Source: Filomicrobium sp.
Lineage (GTDB): Bacteria > Pseudomonadota > Alphaproteobacteria > Rhizobiales > Hyphomicrobiaceae
Length of the DNA stretch: 64,000 nucleotides
Direction of reading: 5' to 3'
NCBI GenBank assembly: GCA_017792465.1
Contig: CP051234.1
Span: forward strand, 3,194,501-3,258,500
Part shown: positions 54,397-61,696 of the stretch, one piece after another
Layout: each line of letters opens with the position of its first letter
Numbering within the stretch: position 1 is the first letter of the stretch
Notes under the pieces: model-generated
Told to the model about the DNA's origin: nothing
Database searches by the model: none
What the model saw: only the letters and a program-made list of their open reading frames with translations
Position numbers and translations under genes: made by a program

Positions 54397-56126
54397 TTCA
54401 TCGGGCTGAAACCGTCGACCTGTCCGCCGACAAGTGCACCCGGTTCGGTTGCTGCGACTGTGGTGCCGGTAGCCGGTTCGGCATCGAACGATAATCCGAA
54501 ATCGGCACGCATATGCAACATCGCACGCTCTGCGAGAGCGGTGATCGTCAACAGTGGATTGACGCCGAGGGATCGCGGCATGATCGCGCCATCGATGACG
54601 TAGAGGCCGTTGTGGACGGCGGTGCCATCGCTTCCTGCGGAACGGTCGAAGACTTGTCCCTTGTGATTGACGACGCCCGACTTGCAGTCGGAGCCCATGC
54701 CGCAGCCGCCGAGCGGGTGGGCCGTTGCGGGCTGGTTGCCCATGACGGTTCCGGCAAGCGGGTTTTGCACGTAGCTGCCGCCGAGCTGTCCGGCGATTTT
54801 CGACAGCGCTTCGCCGAGGCGTTGGTAGACGGGTTCGTCCGCTGCGCCAGGCCAGTTCAACGCCAGCCGGCCGTCCTGCAAACTGAACTCGCCGGATGCT
54901 GTGTCATGTGAGACGGCGAAGAACGTCTGCAAGCGCGAGAAGGGTCCTTTGTAGACGCCGCTGATCAGGCTTTGCACGGCGCCGAGCAGGCGGCCGTTGG
55001 GCAGGAACATAACGGGCAGAACAGGCGCGATTGGCGAAGGCAACGCGCCATCCTGGACGGCATATTCGAGTTCGAGATTTTCGGCATCGCGATATTCGAG
55101 CTGACCGGTGACGGCGCTGCCGACTTCAAAGCCGTCGATCTTCGGAGGGTGGCCGATGCCGATAGCGTTGACGGTCTGATCGCCGCCGTAACCAAACGCG
55201 ATGATGTCGCCGTTGGCGGAAAAGCGTTTGCCGAGGCGGTCGGAAACGGCAAGGCCAGCTTCGGCGGAACGCAAAAGGATTTCGGTCGAACCGAGCGTCC
55301 CGGCTGCGAGAACAACCATGTCGGCTTCGATAGTGATCGGCTCGCGTTTTGTTTTGTCTTTGGCGGCTTTCGCCGTGTTCGGGAAAGCTTCGATCCGCCA
55401 GCTTCCGTCGGCAGTCTTGATGACGCGGTTGACGCTGACTTCGGTGAAGAGTTCTGCACCGTGACGCGCGGCATCGGGAAGGTAGGACAAGGCAACGGTG
55501 TTCTTGGCGCCGACATTGCAGCCCGAGCAGCAATCGCCGCAGGAGGTGCAGGCGATCTGGCGCACGCCGGCCGGGTTGGTCGCATCGTCAAAGCTCACGG
55601 CAACGGGTGTGTCGCGCATGGTGCAGCCGGCGGCCTCGGCGGCGCTGGCGACGGCCTGATATTTCGTCATCTCCTTGGCGCGCGGATGCGTCGATGGCCG
55701 GATCCATTTTTCGGCGTTGGCGAAGCCTTTATCGAGCAGTCCATCCTGGCGAATTTGTCCAGGCCAGACTTCATCGGCGAAGACGCGCGCATCGGGACGA
55801 AGTGCGACGCCGGCGTTGATCAGCGATCCGCCGCCCAGGCCGCAGCCGACGAGGACGTGCATATCTGCGCCGAGGCGCAAGTCGAACAAGGCGGTCGGTG
55901 AGCCTGACGATGAGCCCTTGTTGGTGACGCGCATTTCGTTGCGCAGTTCGGGAAAGCGCGAGGGGAATTCTCCGGTCAGGATTTCGCGCCCCCGCTCCAG
56001 GACGGCGACCTTCTTGCCGGAGCGGGCGAGACGAGACGCAGAGACGCCGCCGCCATAACCTGATCCGACGACAACGACATCATAGCGTTGACGAAGATTT
56101 TCCAGCGGTCGCGCAAGTCGGCTCAT
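54393..56126 (-). CDS. GMC family FAD-dependent oxidoreductase (cholesterol oxidase-like)
   Basis: This 577-residue protein has the dinucleotide-binding GSGYGGG (21-27) and the GMC C-terminal pattern HPLGGCGMG...GLYVIDGAIMPRSLGVNPLLTI. A cysteine cluster CTSCGDCCSGC (C193, C196, C199, C200, C203) is typical of the cholesterol-oxidase-like branch and resembles an iron-sulfur site. No signal peptide is seen. The substrate, probably an alcohol or sterol-like compound, is not known. Confidence 0.86.
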   Translation of the reverse strand: MSRLARPLENLRQRYDVVVVGSGYGGGVSASRLARSGKKVAVLERGREILTGEFPSRFPELRNEMRVTNKGSSSGSPTALFDLRLGADMHVLVGCGLGGGSLINAGVALRPDARVFADEVWPGQIRQDGLLDKGFANAEKWIRPSTHPRAKEMTKYQAVASAAEAAGCTMRDTPVAVSFDDATNPAGVRQIACTSCGDCCSGCNVGAKNTVALSYLPDAARHGAELFTEVSVNRVIKTADGSWRIEAFPNTAKAAKDKTKREPITIEADMVVLAAGTLGSTEILLRSAEAGLAVSDRLGKRFSANGDIIAFGYGGDQTVNAIGIGHPPKIDGFEVGSAVTGQLEYRDAENLELEYAVQDGALPSPIAPVLPVMFLPNGRLLGAVQSLISGVYKGPFSRLQTFFAVSHDTASGEFSLQDGRLALNWPGAADEPVYQRLGEALSKIAGQLGGSYVQNPLAGTVMGNQPATAHPLGGCGMGSDCKSGVVNHKGQVFDRSAGSDGTAVHNGLYVIDGAIMPRSLGVNPLLTITALAERAMLHMRADFGLSFDAEPATGTTVAATEPGALVGGQVDGFSPMN

Positions 56127-56361
56127 TTTGGCTCCTGAAAGTCATTCCGATATCGGAAACGAATGGGCTGTCATACCGGCAATGGGGGTGAGCGTCACGG
56201 GCAATGCGACAATCAATTCGTCCATCTCCAGTGAAAGTTATACTTTCGCCGCATTCGTCCGGTAGCTGACCGCCCCCTTGGACACGCCATGGGTCCGGGC
56301 TCGTTGAGACCCGGCTGGCGCGCCTCGCTTTGCGGTGAGTGTGTTCCGCTGGTTCAAGGTC

Positions 56362-56437
56362 GAGGCTATAGCTCAGTGGTTGAGCATCTGGGCCATTGCC
56401 CGGAAGGACGAGGGTTCGATTCCCTTTAGCTTCTCCA
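56362..56437 (+). ncRNA. tRNA-like RNA 1 (cloverleaf with 8-nt anticodon loop)
   Basis: These 76 bases fold as a full cloverleaf. The acceptor is GAGGCTA with TAGCTTC (one G-U), followed by T and an encoded CCA. The D stem is GCTC/GAGC. The anticodon stem is TCTGG/CCGGA, and the T arm GAGGG-TTCGATT-CCCTT. The anticodon loop (GCCATTGC) has eight bases and no U at position 33, so no isotype can be assigned. It is either a degenerate tRNA or a tRNA mimic. It abuts the second tRNA-like element. Confidence 0.55.
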
Positions 56438-56519
56438 CGCTCGGTGGTCGAGCACTGGACTCTTAATCCAGCTAGCTGAAAAGCTTTCGCAGGTTCGAAT
56501 CCTGCATTTGCGTCTGCCA
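56438..56519 (+). ncRNA. tRNA-like RNA 2 (tRNA-Lys(CTT)-like without an acceptor stem, long variable arm)
   Basis: This element has a D arm GCTC/GAGC and an anticodon arm CTGGA-CTCTTAA-TCCAG with a canonical loop and anticodon CTT (Lys). The T arm GCAGG-TTCGAAT-CCTGC is perfect and nearly identical to bacterial tRNA-Lys. A 17-base variable region forms its own AGCT/AGCT stem, unlike any normal tRNA-Lys. The bases after the T arm (ATTTGCG) do not pair with the bases upstream of the D arm, which already belong to tRNA-like RNA 1. It is not expected to be a functional lysine acceptor. Confidence 0.5.
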
Positions 56520-56526
56520 AAACGCA

Positions 56527-56580
56527 TCTGGTTTGGGACCAGACTCCTTGACTAACGGGAAGCCGGGCGCCCGGTCCGGC
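56527..56580 (+). ncRNA. Further hairpins downstream of the tRNA-like pair
   Basis: TCTGGT-TTGGG-ACCAGA (56527-56543) is a perfect six-base hairpin. CCGGGCGCCCGG (56563-56574) is a perfect 12-base palindrome within an AGCCGG/CCGGCT stem. They may be the 3' part of one longer structured RNA that begins at about 56362. Confidence 0.4.
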
Positions 56581-56588
56581 TGGTTGCG

Positions 56589-56843
56589 GTGACTGCATTC
56601 GTCTTCGGGCGAAGGTGGAAGCCGTGGCAGCAGCACGGCTGCCGCTATGTGCTGTCGCGGATACCGCTGCAGGACTTCGGCTGGAGCTTCGTGCCCCGGT
56701 TTCTTTGCGTGTCCTTCGGGAGGCGTGAGGGGCCGCAGCGCGCGGCGAAGGTCGACGACTTGCAGCTTAAGCGACAGCCCGCGGTTGGCGGTGTGGATTT
56801 GGGCGTCCGGCGACCTATATGCGTTCGGGTCGTGGGTAATTAG
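56589..56843 (+). CDS. Possible small Trp/Arg-rich protein between the RNA and slipin
   Basis: This is an 84-codon open frame starting with GTG at 56589, with GC-rich third positions and a Trp/Arg-rich product (MTAFVFGRRWKPWQQHG). There is no clear Shine-Dalgarno. It resembles nothing I know. An overlapping frame in phase with slipin is also open here, so coding is uncertain. Confidence 0.25.
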   Translation: MTAFVFGRRWKPWQQHGCRYVLSRIPLQDFGWSFVPRFLCVSFGRREGPQRAAKVDDLQLKRQPAVGGVDLGVRRPICVRVVGN

Positions 56844-56931
56844 AGAAATGAGTTTGGTTCAGACTGCATCAGGCAACTGGAAAGCTGCGCCAATTTCAAA
56901 GGTCAAAAGAATTTGTAAATGGAATAAAGAG

Positions 56932-58080
56932 ATGTTCGGCATCGGTTTTTTCAAAGTTGACGTCAAGGACGGCGAACGCGCTTTCCTTTTCCGCAACGGC
57001 CGTTTCGAGAAGCTGCTTGGTCCGGGTCGTTTCCGGACGTTCGATCTTGCGGGAGAATATTCCGCTGAAGTCATCAACGTGACGCGTGCCGAGATTCCGG
57101 CAGAGCGCGCGCTGATGTTCGAGAAAACGCATCCGCAGTTGGCCGAAAAGAACTTTGAAATCGTGCGGACCTCTTCGGGAGAAGTGGCGGTGGTTTCGTT
57201 TGACGGTGAGCCGATCCGTTTGGTTCGCCCGAACGCGACGCGCGCTTACTGGAAGACTCTGACGCAGGTTGATGTCGAGCGGATCGACGCGGCTGCAACA
57301 GCGCGTGTGCCCGATCGTGTGCTCGACCGGCTGGTGGACTTCCAGACCAACTTGTTCCGCGTCCACTTGGTTGAGGAATACGAAGTCGGCCTGTTGTTCA
57401 TCAACGGTGCGTTTATCGAGACCTTGAAGCCGGGCCGGTATGCGTACTGGGACGTCGGTCGCAAGGTCGAGGTGCGCAAGGTCGATCTGCGTCCGACGCC
57501 GCTTGAAGTCACGGCGCAGGAGATCTTGACCAAGGACCGTGTCGGTATCCGTGTGACGCTGACGGCGTTCTACCGGATCGTCGATCCGCACAAGGCGGTG
57601 CTTGCTTCCGGTGATGTCGCCAACACGCTTTACCGGATGGTGCAGTTTGCCATCCGTGAGGCCGTTGCGACGCGGACGCTCGATGACATCCTTGCGGCTC
57701 GCGATACGATCGACAGCGAGGTTCGTGCGTTCGTCGCGAAGCGGGCGGAAGAGCTCGGTGTCGAGATCGGAGAGATCGGTGTCAAGGACGTCATCCTTCC
57801 GGGTGACGTTCGCGAGTTGTTGAACAAGGTTGTTGAAGCCGAGCGGGTGGCGAAAGCCAACCTCATCCGTCGCCAGGAAGAAACGGCTGCAACGCGGTCG
57901 CTTCTCAACACGGCGCGGTTGATGGAAGACAACCCGCTTCTGTTGCGGCTCAAGGAGCTTGAAGCGCTCGAAAAGCTCGTCGAGAAGGTCGGTAAGATCG
58001 ATCTTCACACGGGCGATGCGGGTGGTTTCGACGCCATGCTGCAGCGGCTCTACAAGTTGAGCGGTAACAAGACCGCTTGA
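56932..58080 (+). CDS. Slipin family SPFH (band 7/stomatin-like) protein
   Basis: This 382-residue protein has no clear membrane helix at the N-terminus. The SPFH core includes LINVTRAEIP-like lead-in (EVINVTRAEIPAERALMFEK), VDLRPTPLEVTAQEILTKDRVGIRVTLTAFYRI and LDDILAARDTIDSEVRAFVAKRAEELGVEIGEIGVKDVILPGDV. A coiled-coil tail (EAERVAKANLIRRQEETAATRSLLNTARLMEDNPLLLRLKELEALEKL) follows. I chose the ATG at 56932. It lies about 400 bases downstream of the tRNA-like pair. Slipins of this type recur near RNA-repair genes; no RtcB is in this window. Confidence 0.88.
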   Translation: MFGIGFFKVDVKDGERAFLFRNGRFEKLLGPGRFRTFDLAGEYSAEVINVTRAEIPAERALMFEKTHPQLAEKNFEIVRTSSGEVAVVSFDGEPIRLVRPNATRAYWKTLTQVDVERIDAAATARVPDRVLDRLVDFQTNLFRVHLVEEYEVGLLFINGAFIETLKPGRYAYWDVGRKVEVRKVDLRPTPLEVTAQEILTKDRVGIRVTLTAFYRIVDPHKAVLASGDVANTLYRMVQFAIREAVATRTLDDILAARDTIDSEVRAFVAKRAEELGVEIGEIGVKDVILPGDVRELLNKVVEAERVAKANLIRRQEETAATRSLLNTARLMEDNPLLLRLKELEALEKLVEKVGKIDLHTGDAGGFDAMLQRLYKLSGNKTA

Positions 58081-58082
58081 GA

Positions 58083-58110
58083 ATGAGGGGGCTTTTTGCC
58101 CCCTCATTTG
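58083..58110 (+). terminator. Terminator-like hairpin after the slipin gene
   Basis: ATGAGGGGGC and GCCCCCTCAT form a perfect 10-bp stem with a TTTTT loop. It begins three bases after the slipin stop and is followed by only three T. Confidence 0.65.
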
Positions 58111-58272
58111 CGTTCGTTAGGCATGTTGCCCGTTTGCTCTTTCGTCGATTCACTCAGGTGTGAATGCTGGCTTCTGATTTGAGGTTGTGGCTTCCGCCTC
58201 CAACTCCCAAATTAGATGAAGCGGTTAGAAGGGCGTATCAGCGCCTTCGGGCGAATTAGGAGAGACATAGCG

Positions 58273-58596
58273 ATGAAACGCGAAATCTTGATGAGTGTTT
58301 GCGCCCTGGCCTTGACGCTGCCGGGCGCTGCCTTTTTGGTTTCACCGGCGCAAGCCAAGATCCGTTGCGACGGCGCCTATCAGATTGTCGATGGCAACCG
58401 GATTGCGACGCCCTATTGCGGAGATAACTATCTCGCCTACGTCGCGCGCACTTATGGGAGCAAGGTCTCGGCGCGCCAGATTCGAAACAGTCCCTCCAAG
58501 AAGCAGGAGATCTGCCAATGGATCGGACACGATACCCGCGTTCAGGATATTTGCTCTGGCTGGCGCGATAATGACAGTGGCTATGGCCGCAACTGA
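58273..58596 (+). CDS. Small secreted cysteine-containing protein of unknown function
   Basis: This 107-residue protein has a signal peptide (about 1-30, ending PAQAK). The mature part has paired cysteines (IRCDGAYQIV, TPYCGDNYLA, QEICQWIG, QDICSGW). The ATG at 58273 has AGGAGAG eight bases upstream, which decides the start over an earlier in-frame ATG at 58216. No family is recognised; similar short secreted proteins are common in Hyphomicrobiales. Confidence 0.78.
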   Translation: MKREILMSVCALALTLPGAAFLVSPAQAKIRCDGAYQIVDGNRIATPYCGDNYLAYVARTYGSKVSARQIRNSPSKKQEICQWIGHDTRVQDICSGWRDNDSGYGRN

Positions 58597-58636
58597 TGCG
58601 TTTTCAAACGCTGGTCTTTTGAGTTAATAAGTTTTG

Positions 58637-58665
58637 AGAGGCCGGAGGATATTCCGGCCTCTTCT
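58637..58665 (+). terminator. Rho-independent terminator
   Basis: AGAGGCCGGA and TCCGGCCTCT form a perfect 10-bp stem with a six-base loop, followed by TCTTC. It lies between the small secreted gene and the convergent folD. Confidence 0.75.
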
Positions 58666-58676
58666 TCATTATTGCT

Positions 58677-59561
58677 TCAGGCTGTGATTTCGAGCCCGCG
58701 CTGCATCTGAGCGGCCTGCAGCGTATTTTTCAAAAGGCAGGCAATCGTCATCGGGCCGACGCCGCCGGGGACCGGCGTAATCGCACCTGCAACTTCAGCA
58801 GCTGCTGCGTAATCGACGTCGCCTTTCAGCTTTGCTTTGCCGCCGGGAACTTCGACGCGGTTGATGCCGACGTCGATGACGATGGCGCCTGGCTTGATCC
58901 AGTCGCCCTTGACGAATTCGGCAATACCGACGGCGGCGATGACGAGGTCAGCGCCTTTGACGACGGATGCGATGTCCTTGGTGCGGCTGTGTGCGACGGT
59001 CACCGTGCAATTCTCGCGCAGCAGCAGGGCTGCCATCGGTTTGCCAACAATATTCGAGCGGCCGATGATGACGGCGTTCATGCCGGTCAGATTTTCCTGC
59101 ACGGATTTGGCAAGGATGACCGAGCCAGTCGGTGTGCACGGAGCAAGGGCTGGTTCGCCGACCCACAGACGCCCGACGTTGGTCGGGTGAAAGCCGTCGA
59201 CGTCCTTATCGGGGTTGATAGTGTTCAACACCTTTTCGGAATTGATGTGCTTGGGCAGCGGCAACTGAACGAGAATACCGTTGATTGAATCGTCGTTATT
59301 GAGGTTTTCGACGAGCGCGAGGAGGTCGGCTTCGGAGGTTTCGGCCGGCAGCTTGTGCTCGATCGAGTTCATGCCGACTTCTTTGGTCTGCTGGCCCTTA
59401 TTGCGCACGTAGACCTGGCTTGCGGGGTCTTCGCCAACCAGCACAACGGCGAGGCCTGGGGTAAACCCGTGGGCGCTCTTTAATGCTTCGACCTTTTTCG
59501 CGATATCCGCGCGGACCTGTGCTGCTACGGCTTTCCCGTCGATAACTCGTGCGCTCGACAT
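58677..59561 (-). CDS. folD: FolD, methylenetetrahydrofolate dehydrogenase/cyclohydrolase
   Basis: This bifunctional enzyme interconverts methylene-, methenyl- and formyl-tetrahydrofolate. The 294-residue protein has [13 protein letters not shown] with the catalytic lysine, [24 protein letters not shown] and [14 protein letters not shown] chose the ATG at 59561, preceded by an AAGGAGGAAGG Shine-Dalgarno region; the frame runs on upstream without family resemblance. It lies 68 bases downstream of yggU and is probably in one operon with yggT and yggU. Confidence 0.95.
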   Translation of the reverse strand: MSSARVIDGKAVAAQVRADIAKKVEALKSAHGFTPGLAVVLVGEDPASQVYVRNKGQQTKEVGMNSIEHKLPAETSEADLLALVENLNNDDSINGILVQLPLPKHINSEKVLNTINPDKDVDGFHPTNVGRLWVGEPALAPCTPTGSVILAKSVQENLTGMNAVIIGRSNIVGKPMAALLLRENCTVTVAHSRTKDIASVVKGADLVIAAVGIAEFVKGDWIKPGAIVIDVGINRVEVPGGKAKLKGDVDYAAAAEVAGAITPVPGGVGPMTIACLLKNTLQAAQMQRGLEITA

Positions 59562-59629
59562 GCTCGGGCCTTCCTCCTTAGTTTTTGCTGGCTGTTGCTG
59601 TTTCGATTTGCGTCCAAATAATCCAAAAA

Positions 59630-59962
59630 TCACGTGCCCGCCCCGTTTCCTCTTATTTTTTGAAGGGTATCTACTAAAGTAGCGGCTTCCGCAAAGATAT
59701 GCAGCAACTTGACGCGTGATTTTGCGCCCGAGCGCACGCTGACGCTCGATTTGGGGAGCCCGAGCCAATTGGCGATCAGCTTTTCGACCGCGGCGTTGGC
59801 GGCTCCGTCTTCGGGAACGGCGCGGACTTTAACCTGAACGGCAGGGCCGTCGGCGGTTTCACAAAGTCCCAGGATCTGGTCTTTGGAGGATTTCGGAGTG
59901 ACGCGGACGCGCAGGGATAGACCGTCTTTTTGGGCTATCCAGGGGTCTGCAGCCTGCGTCAA
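59630..59962 (-). CDS. DUF167/YggU family protein
   Basis: This is a 110-residue protein with the family pattern [16 protein letters not shown]...[36 protein letters not shown]. Its start overlaps the yggT stop (59959-59962), matching the common yggT-yggU pairing. Function unknown. Confidence 0.92.
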   Translation of the reverse strand: MTQAADPWIAQKDGLSLRVRVTPKSSKDQILGLCETADGPAVQVKVRAVPEDGAANAAVEKLIANWLGLPKSSVSVRSGAKSRVKLLHIFAEAATLVDTLQKIRGNGAGT

Positions 59963-60273
59963 ATTCCAAGCATCCGGATTTGTGGTATCAGCACCTCGGC
60001 GATCACGCGGATCAAGAACCAGCAGGCAAGCAAGAGGACGATCGGCGAGATGTCGATCGCGCCCAGGTCGGGCATGTAGCGCCTGATGGTGCGTAATGCG
60101 GGCTCTGTCAGCGCGTTAATCGCCTGATAGATCGAACGGACAGTCGGGTTATATGGGTTGACGACGCCGAACGCGATCAGCCAGCTAAAAATGACGCTTG
60201 CCAGAACGATGAACGTGTAAATCTGTATGACCTGGATCGCCAGTTCCAGAATGATGACCAGCAGATTGCCCAT
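59959..60273 (-). CDS. YggT family membrane protein
   Basis: This is a 104-residue protein with two hydrophobic segments (LLVIILELAIQVIQIYTFIVLASVIFSWL and the C-terminal VLLLACWFLIRVIAEVL). The family NPYNPTVRSIYQAINALTEPALRTIRRYMP stretch lies between them. The ATG at 60273 gives the normal length. It is coupled to yggU. YggT proteins have been linked to osmotic tolerance and cell division; the role here is by family only. Confidence 0.92.
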   Translation of the reverse strand: MGNLLVIILELAIQVIQIYTFIVLASVIFSWLIAFGVVNPYNPTVRSIYQAINALTEPALRTIRRYMPDLGAIDISPIVLLLACWFLIRVIAEVLIPQIRMLGI

Positions 60274-60570
60274 TTCGCCCCGCCTTGGTGGTTGAAAGAT
60301 TTGTCGACGTGTAGCCTTGCGCCGCCGCTTCGGCAAGTGCTGGGGGCCGCCAGCCGGGGAGAACAGTAGGATTTTGGACTGTTGGTCGGGGGCGGTGCTG
60401 GTTCCTCAGGGCGAGGCCGAACGGCTCGGATGGGCTGAAAGTGATTTCTCAACCTGGGTGCCCCTGCCTGATGACCGTCTGACAATGGCCAGATCTTTTA
60501 CCAGTTGCTGAGATTTGTTCGCCGCTTTTGGGGCCGCAATTCGTGGTATGAAGCCGAGCCTTCGTAAAAA

Positions 60571-60646
60571 GGGGCCGTAGCTCAGATGGGAGAGCGCCGC
60601 AATCGCACTGCGGAGGTCAGGGGTTCGATTCCCCTCGGCTCCACCA
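60571..60646 (+). tRNA. tRNA-Ala (anticodon CGC)
   Basis: A 76-base cloverleaf with the CCA end encoded. The acceptor is GGGGCCG/CGGCTCC, the D arm GCTC/GAGC, the anticodon arm CCGCA-ATCGCAC-TGCGG with anticodon CGC, and the T arm AGGGG-TTCGATT-CCCCT. All stems are complete, in contrast to the tRNA-like pair at 56.4 kb. Confidence 0.97.
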
Positions 60647-60795
60647 TTTTTGTTTGCGCGCTTTGGATGCCCACGCCTTCGGCGCATCCGCGCGCCTGAC
60701 AATTCTCCGCGGCATTGCGATGGCCCTTCGGTTGCCCACTTGGCAACCGGGCCGTGACGATCCTCCGCTACCTTTTTTTATTGCGCCTTCGTTCG

Positions 60796-60874
60796 TCAAC
60801 ACTGCGCAAGCTTGTGTTGAGCATGGATGCCCACCGCTCAGATTGTCTGGCGCACACTGCCTAAAGTTGTGTGC
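60796..60874 (+). repeat. Hairpin repeat family 2, copy at 60.8 kb
   Basis: TCAACACTGCGCAAGCTTG then GTGTTGA at the left, and GCACACTGCCTAAAGTT then GTGTGC (60852-60874) at the right, correspond to the two hairpins of the tandem unit at 49.4 kb in the same order. Confidence 0.7.
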
Positions 60875-61055
60875 GGCTGGTCGCGGCATCCGGCGCATGA
60901 CAATTCTCCGCAAGCATGTTCGCTGGCCCAAAGGGCACGGGAGCAAGGCGACCCGGCGCCAGTGCGCCGCCTGTCGGAGCGGCCCGCGCGGTTAGCGCGG
61001 AACTGCCGCGTGAGACATACAATTTTGGCCCTTCGGTTGCCCGGGCGCTTTGTGG

Positions 61056-61080
61056 TCCACACTTCCTGAAGTCTTGTGGA
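61056..61080 (+). repeat. Hairpin repeat family 2, partial copy
   Basis: TCCACACTTCCTGAAGTC followed by TTGTGGA matches the second hairpin of the 49.4-kb unit. Confidence 0.7.
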
Positions 61081-61121
61081 GCTGTGCAACCGGGCTCCGA
61101 CTATCATTTGCACTGGCCAGA

Positions 61122-61610
61122 TCACGTCTTGGTGGCGTCGTAGAGGAACAGGCCGTAGCTGGCGACGAGGATGACGGCGGCCCATTGGATGGACGTGAAG
61201 AACAAGCCGGCCTGACGGGTGAATTTGTCGTTTTCATCTTCGCCCGGAAACAGCATGTGTCCGGCGTAGATGAGCGTCATGAATGGCCAGACGATCATTC
61301 CGCCGAGAAAGCCAATCACAATCGACCAGAAGACTTCGATGGCCGTCTCGTCCTTTTCCTTTTCGTTGTCGACAAACGCGCGCGACATGGCGCCGCCGAA
61401 GATCGCCGAAAGGGTCAGGTAGTCCTTCAGGAACGGTGTCAATTCGATGCCGATGAAACTGAATAAGTAGTCCCAGACCGGCCGGCAGACGGACTGATAG
61501 GCCTCGACGAGGAACATCACGTCCTCATGCAAGGTCACCAGGCTTTTCAACATTCCGATTAGCCCGATCGCGCCGAGCAGCGCGAACGGTTGGCGCAGAA
61601 GAGCAGACAC
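61122..61610 (-). CDS. Integral membrane protein of unknown function
   Basis: This 162-residue protein has about four hydrophobic segments (ALLGAIGLIGMLKSLV, LTLSAIFGGAM, FWSIVIGFLGGMIVWPFMTLIYAGHMLF, SIQWAAVILVASYGLFLY). A charged loop EKEKDETA lies in the middle. No domain is recognised. It is a single gene. Confidence 0.72.
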   Translation of the reverse strand: MSALLRQPFALLGAIGLIGMLKSLVTLHEDVMFLVEAYQSVCRPVWDYLFSFIGIELTPFLKDYLTLSAIFGGAMSRAFVDNEKEKDETAIEVFWSIVIGFLGGMIVWPFMTLIYAGHMLFPGEDENDKFTRQAGLFFTSIQWAAVILVASYGLFLYDATKT

Positions 61611-61696
61611 AGCGTCTCCCCCAATTCGTATCTCCTCCTTATAGGAGATACAGAATTAGCGGCACAGAGTCATGGTCGGCGGCGGGAGATCGACGA

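Larger units (their letters stand above)
60647..61121. other. Intergenic region rich in short repeats, no gene
   Basis: These 475 bases between tRNA-Ala and a minus-strand membrane protein gene contain repeat family 2 hairpins plus two direct repeats. TGACAATTCTCCGC occurs at 60697-60710 and 60898-60911; TGGCCCTTCGGTTGCCC at 60721-60737 and 61026-61042. Open frames here are not supported. Confidence 0.6.

Noticed and set aside
56438-56519. Ordinary tRNA-Lys(CTT) gene
   Set aside because: The acceptor strands do not pair and the variable region is far too long for a lysine tRNA.
60796-61080. CRISPR-like reading of the hairpin repeats at 60.8 kb and 49.4 kb
   Set aside because: Units are too long and too diverged, with only two or three copies and no cas genes.
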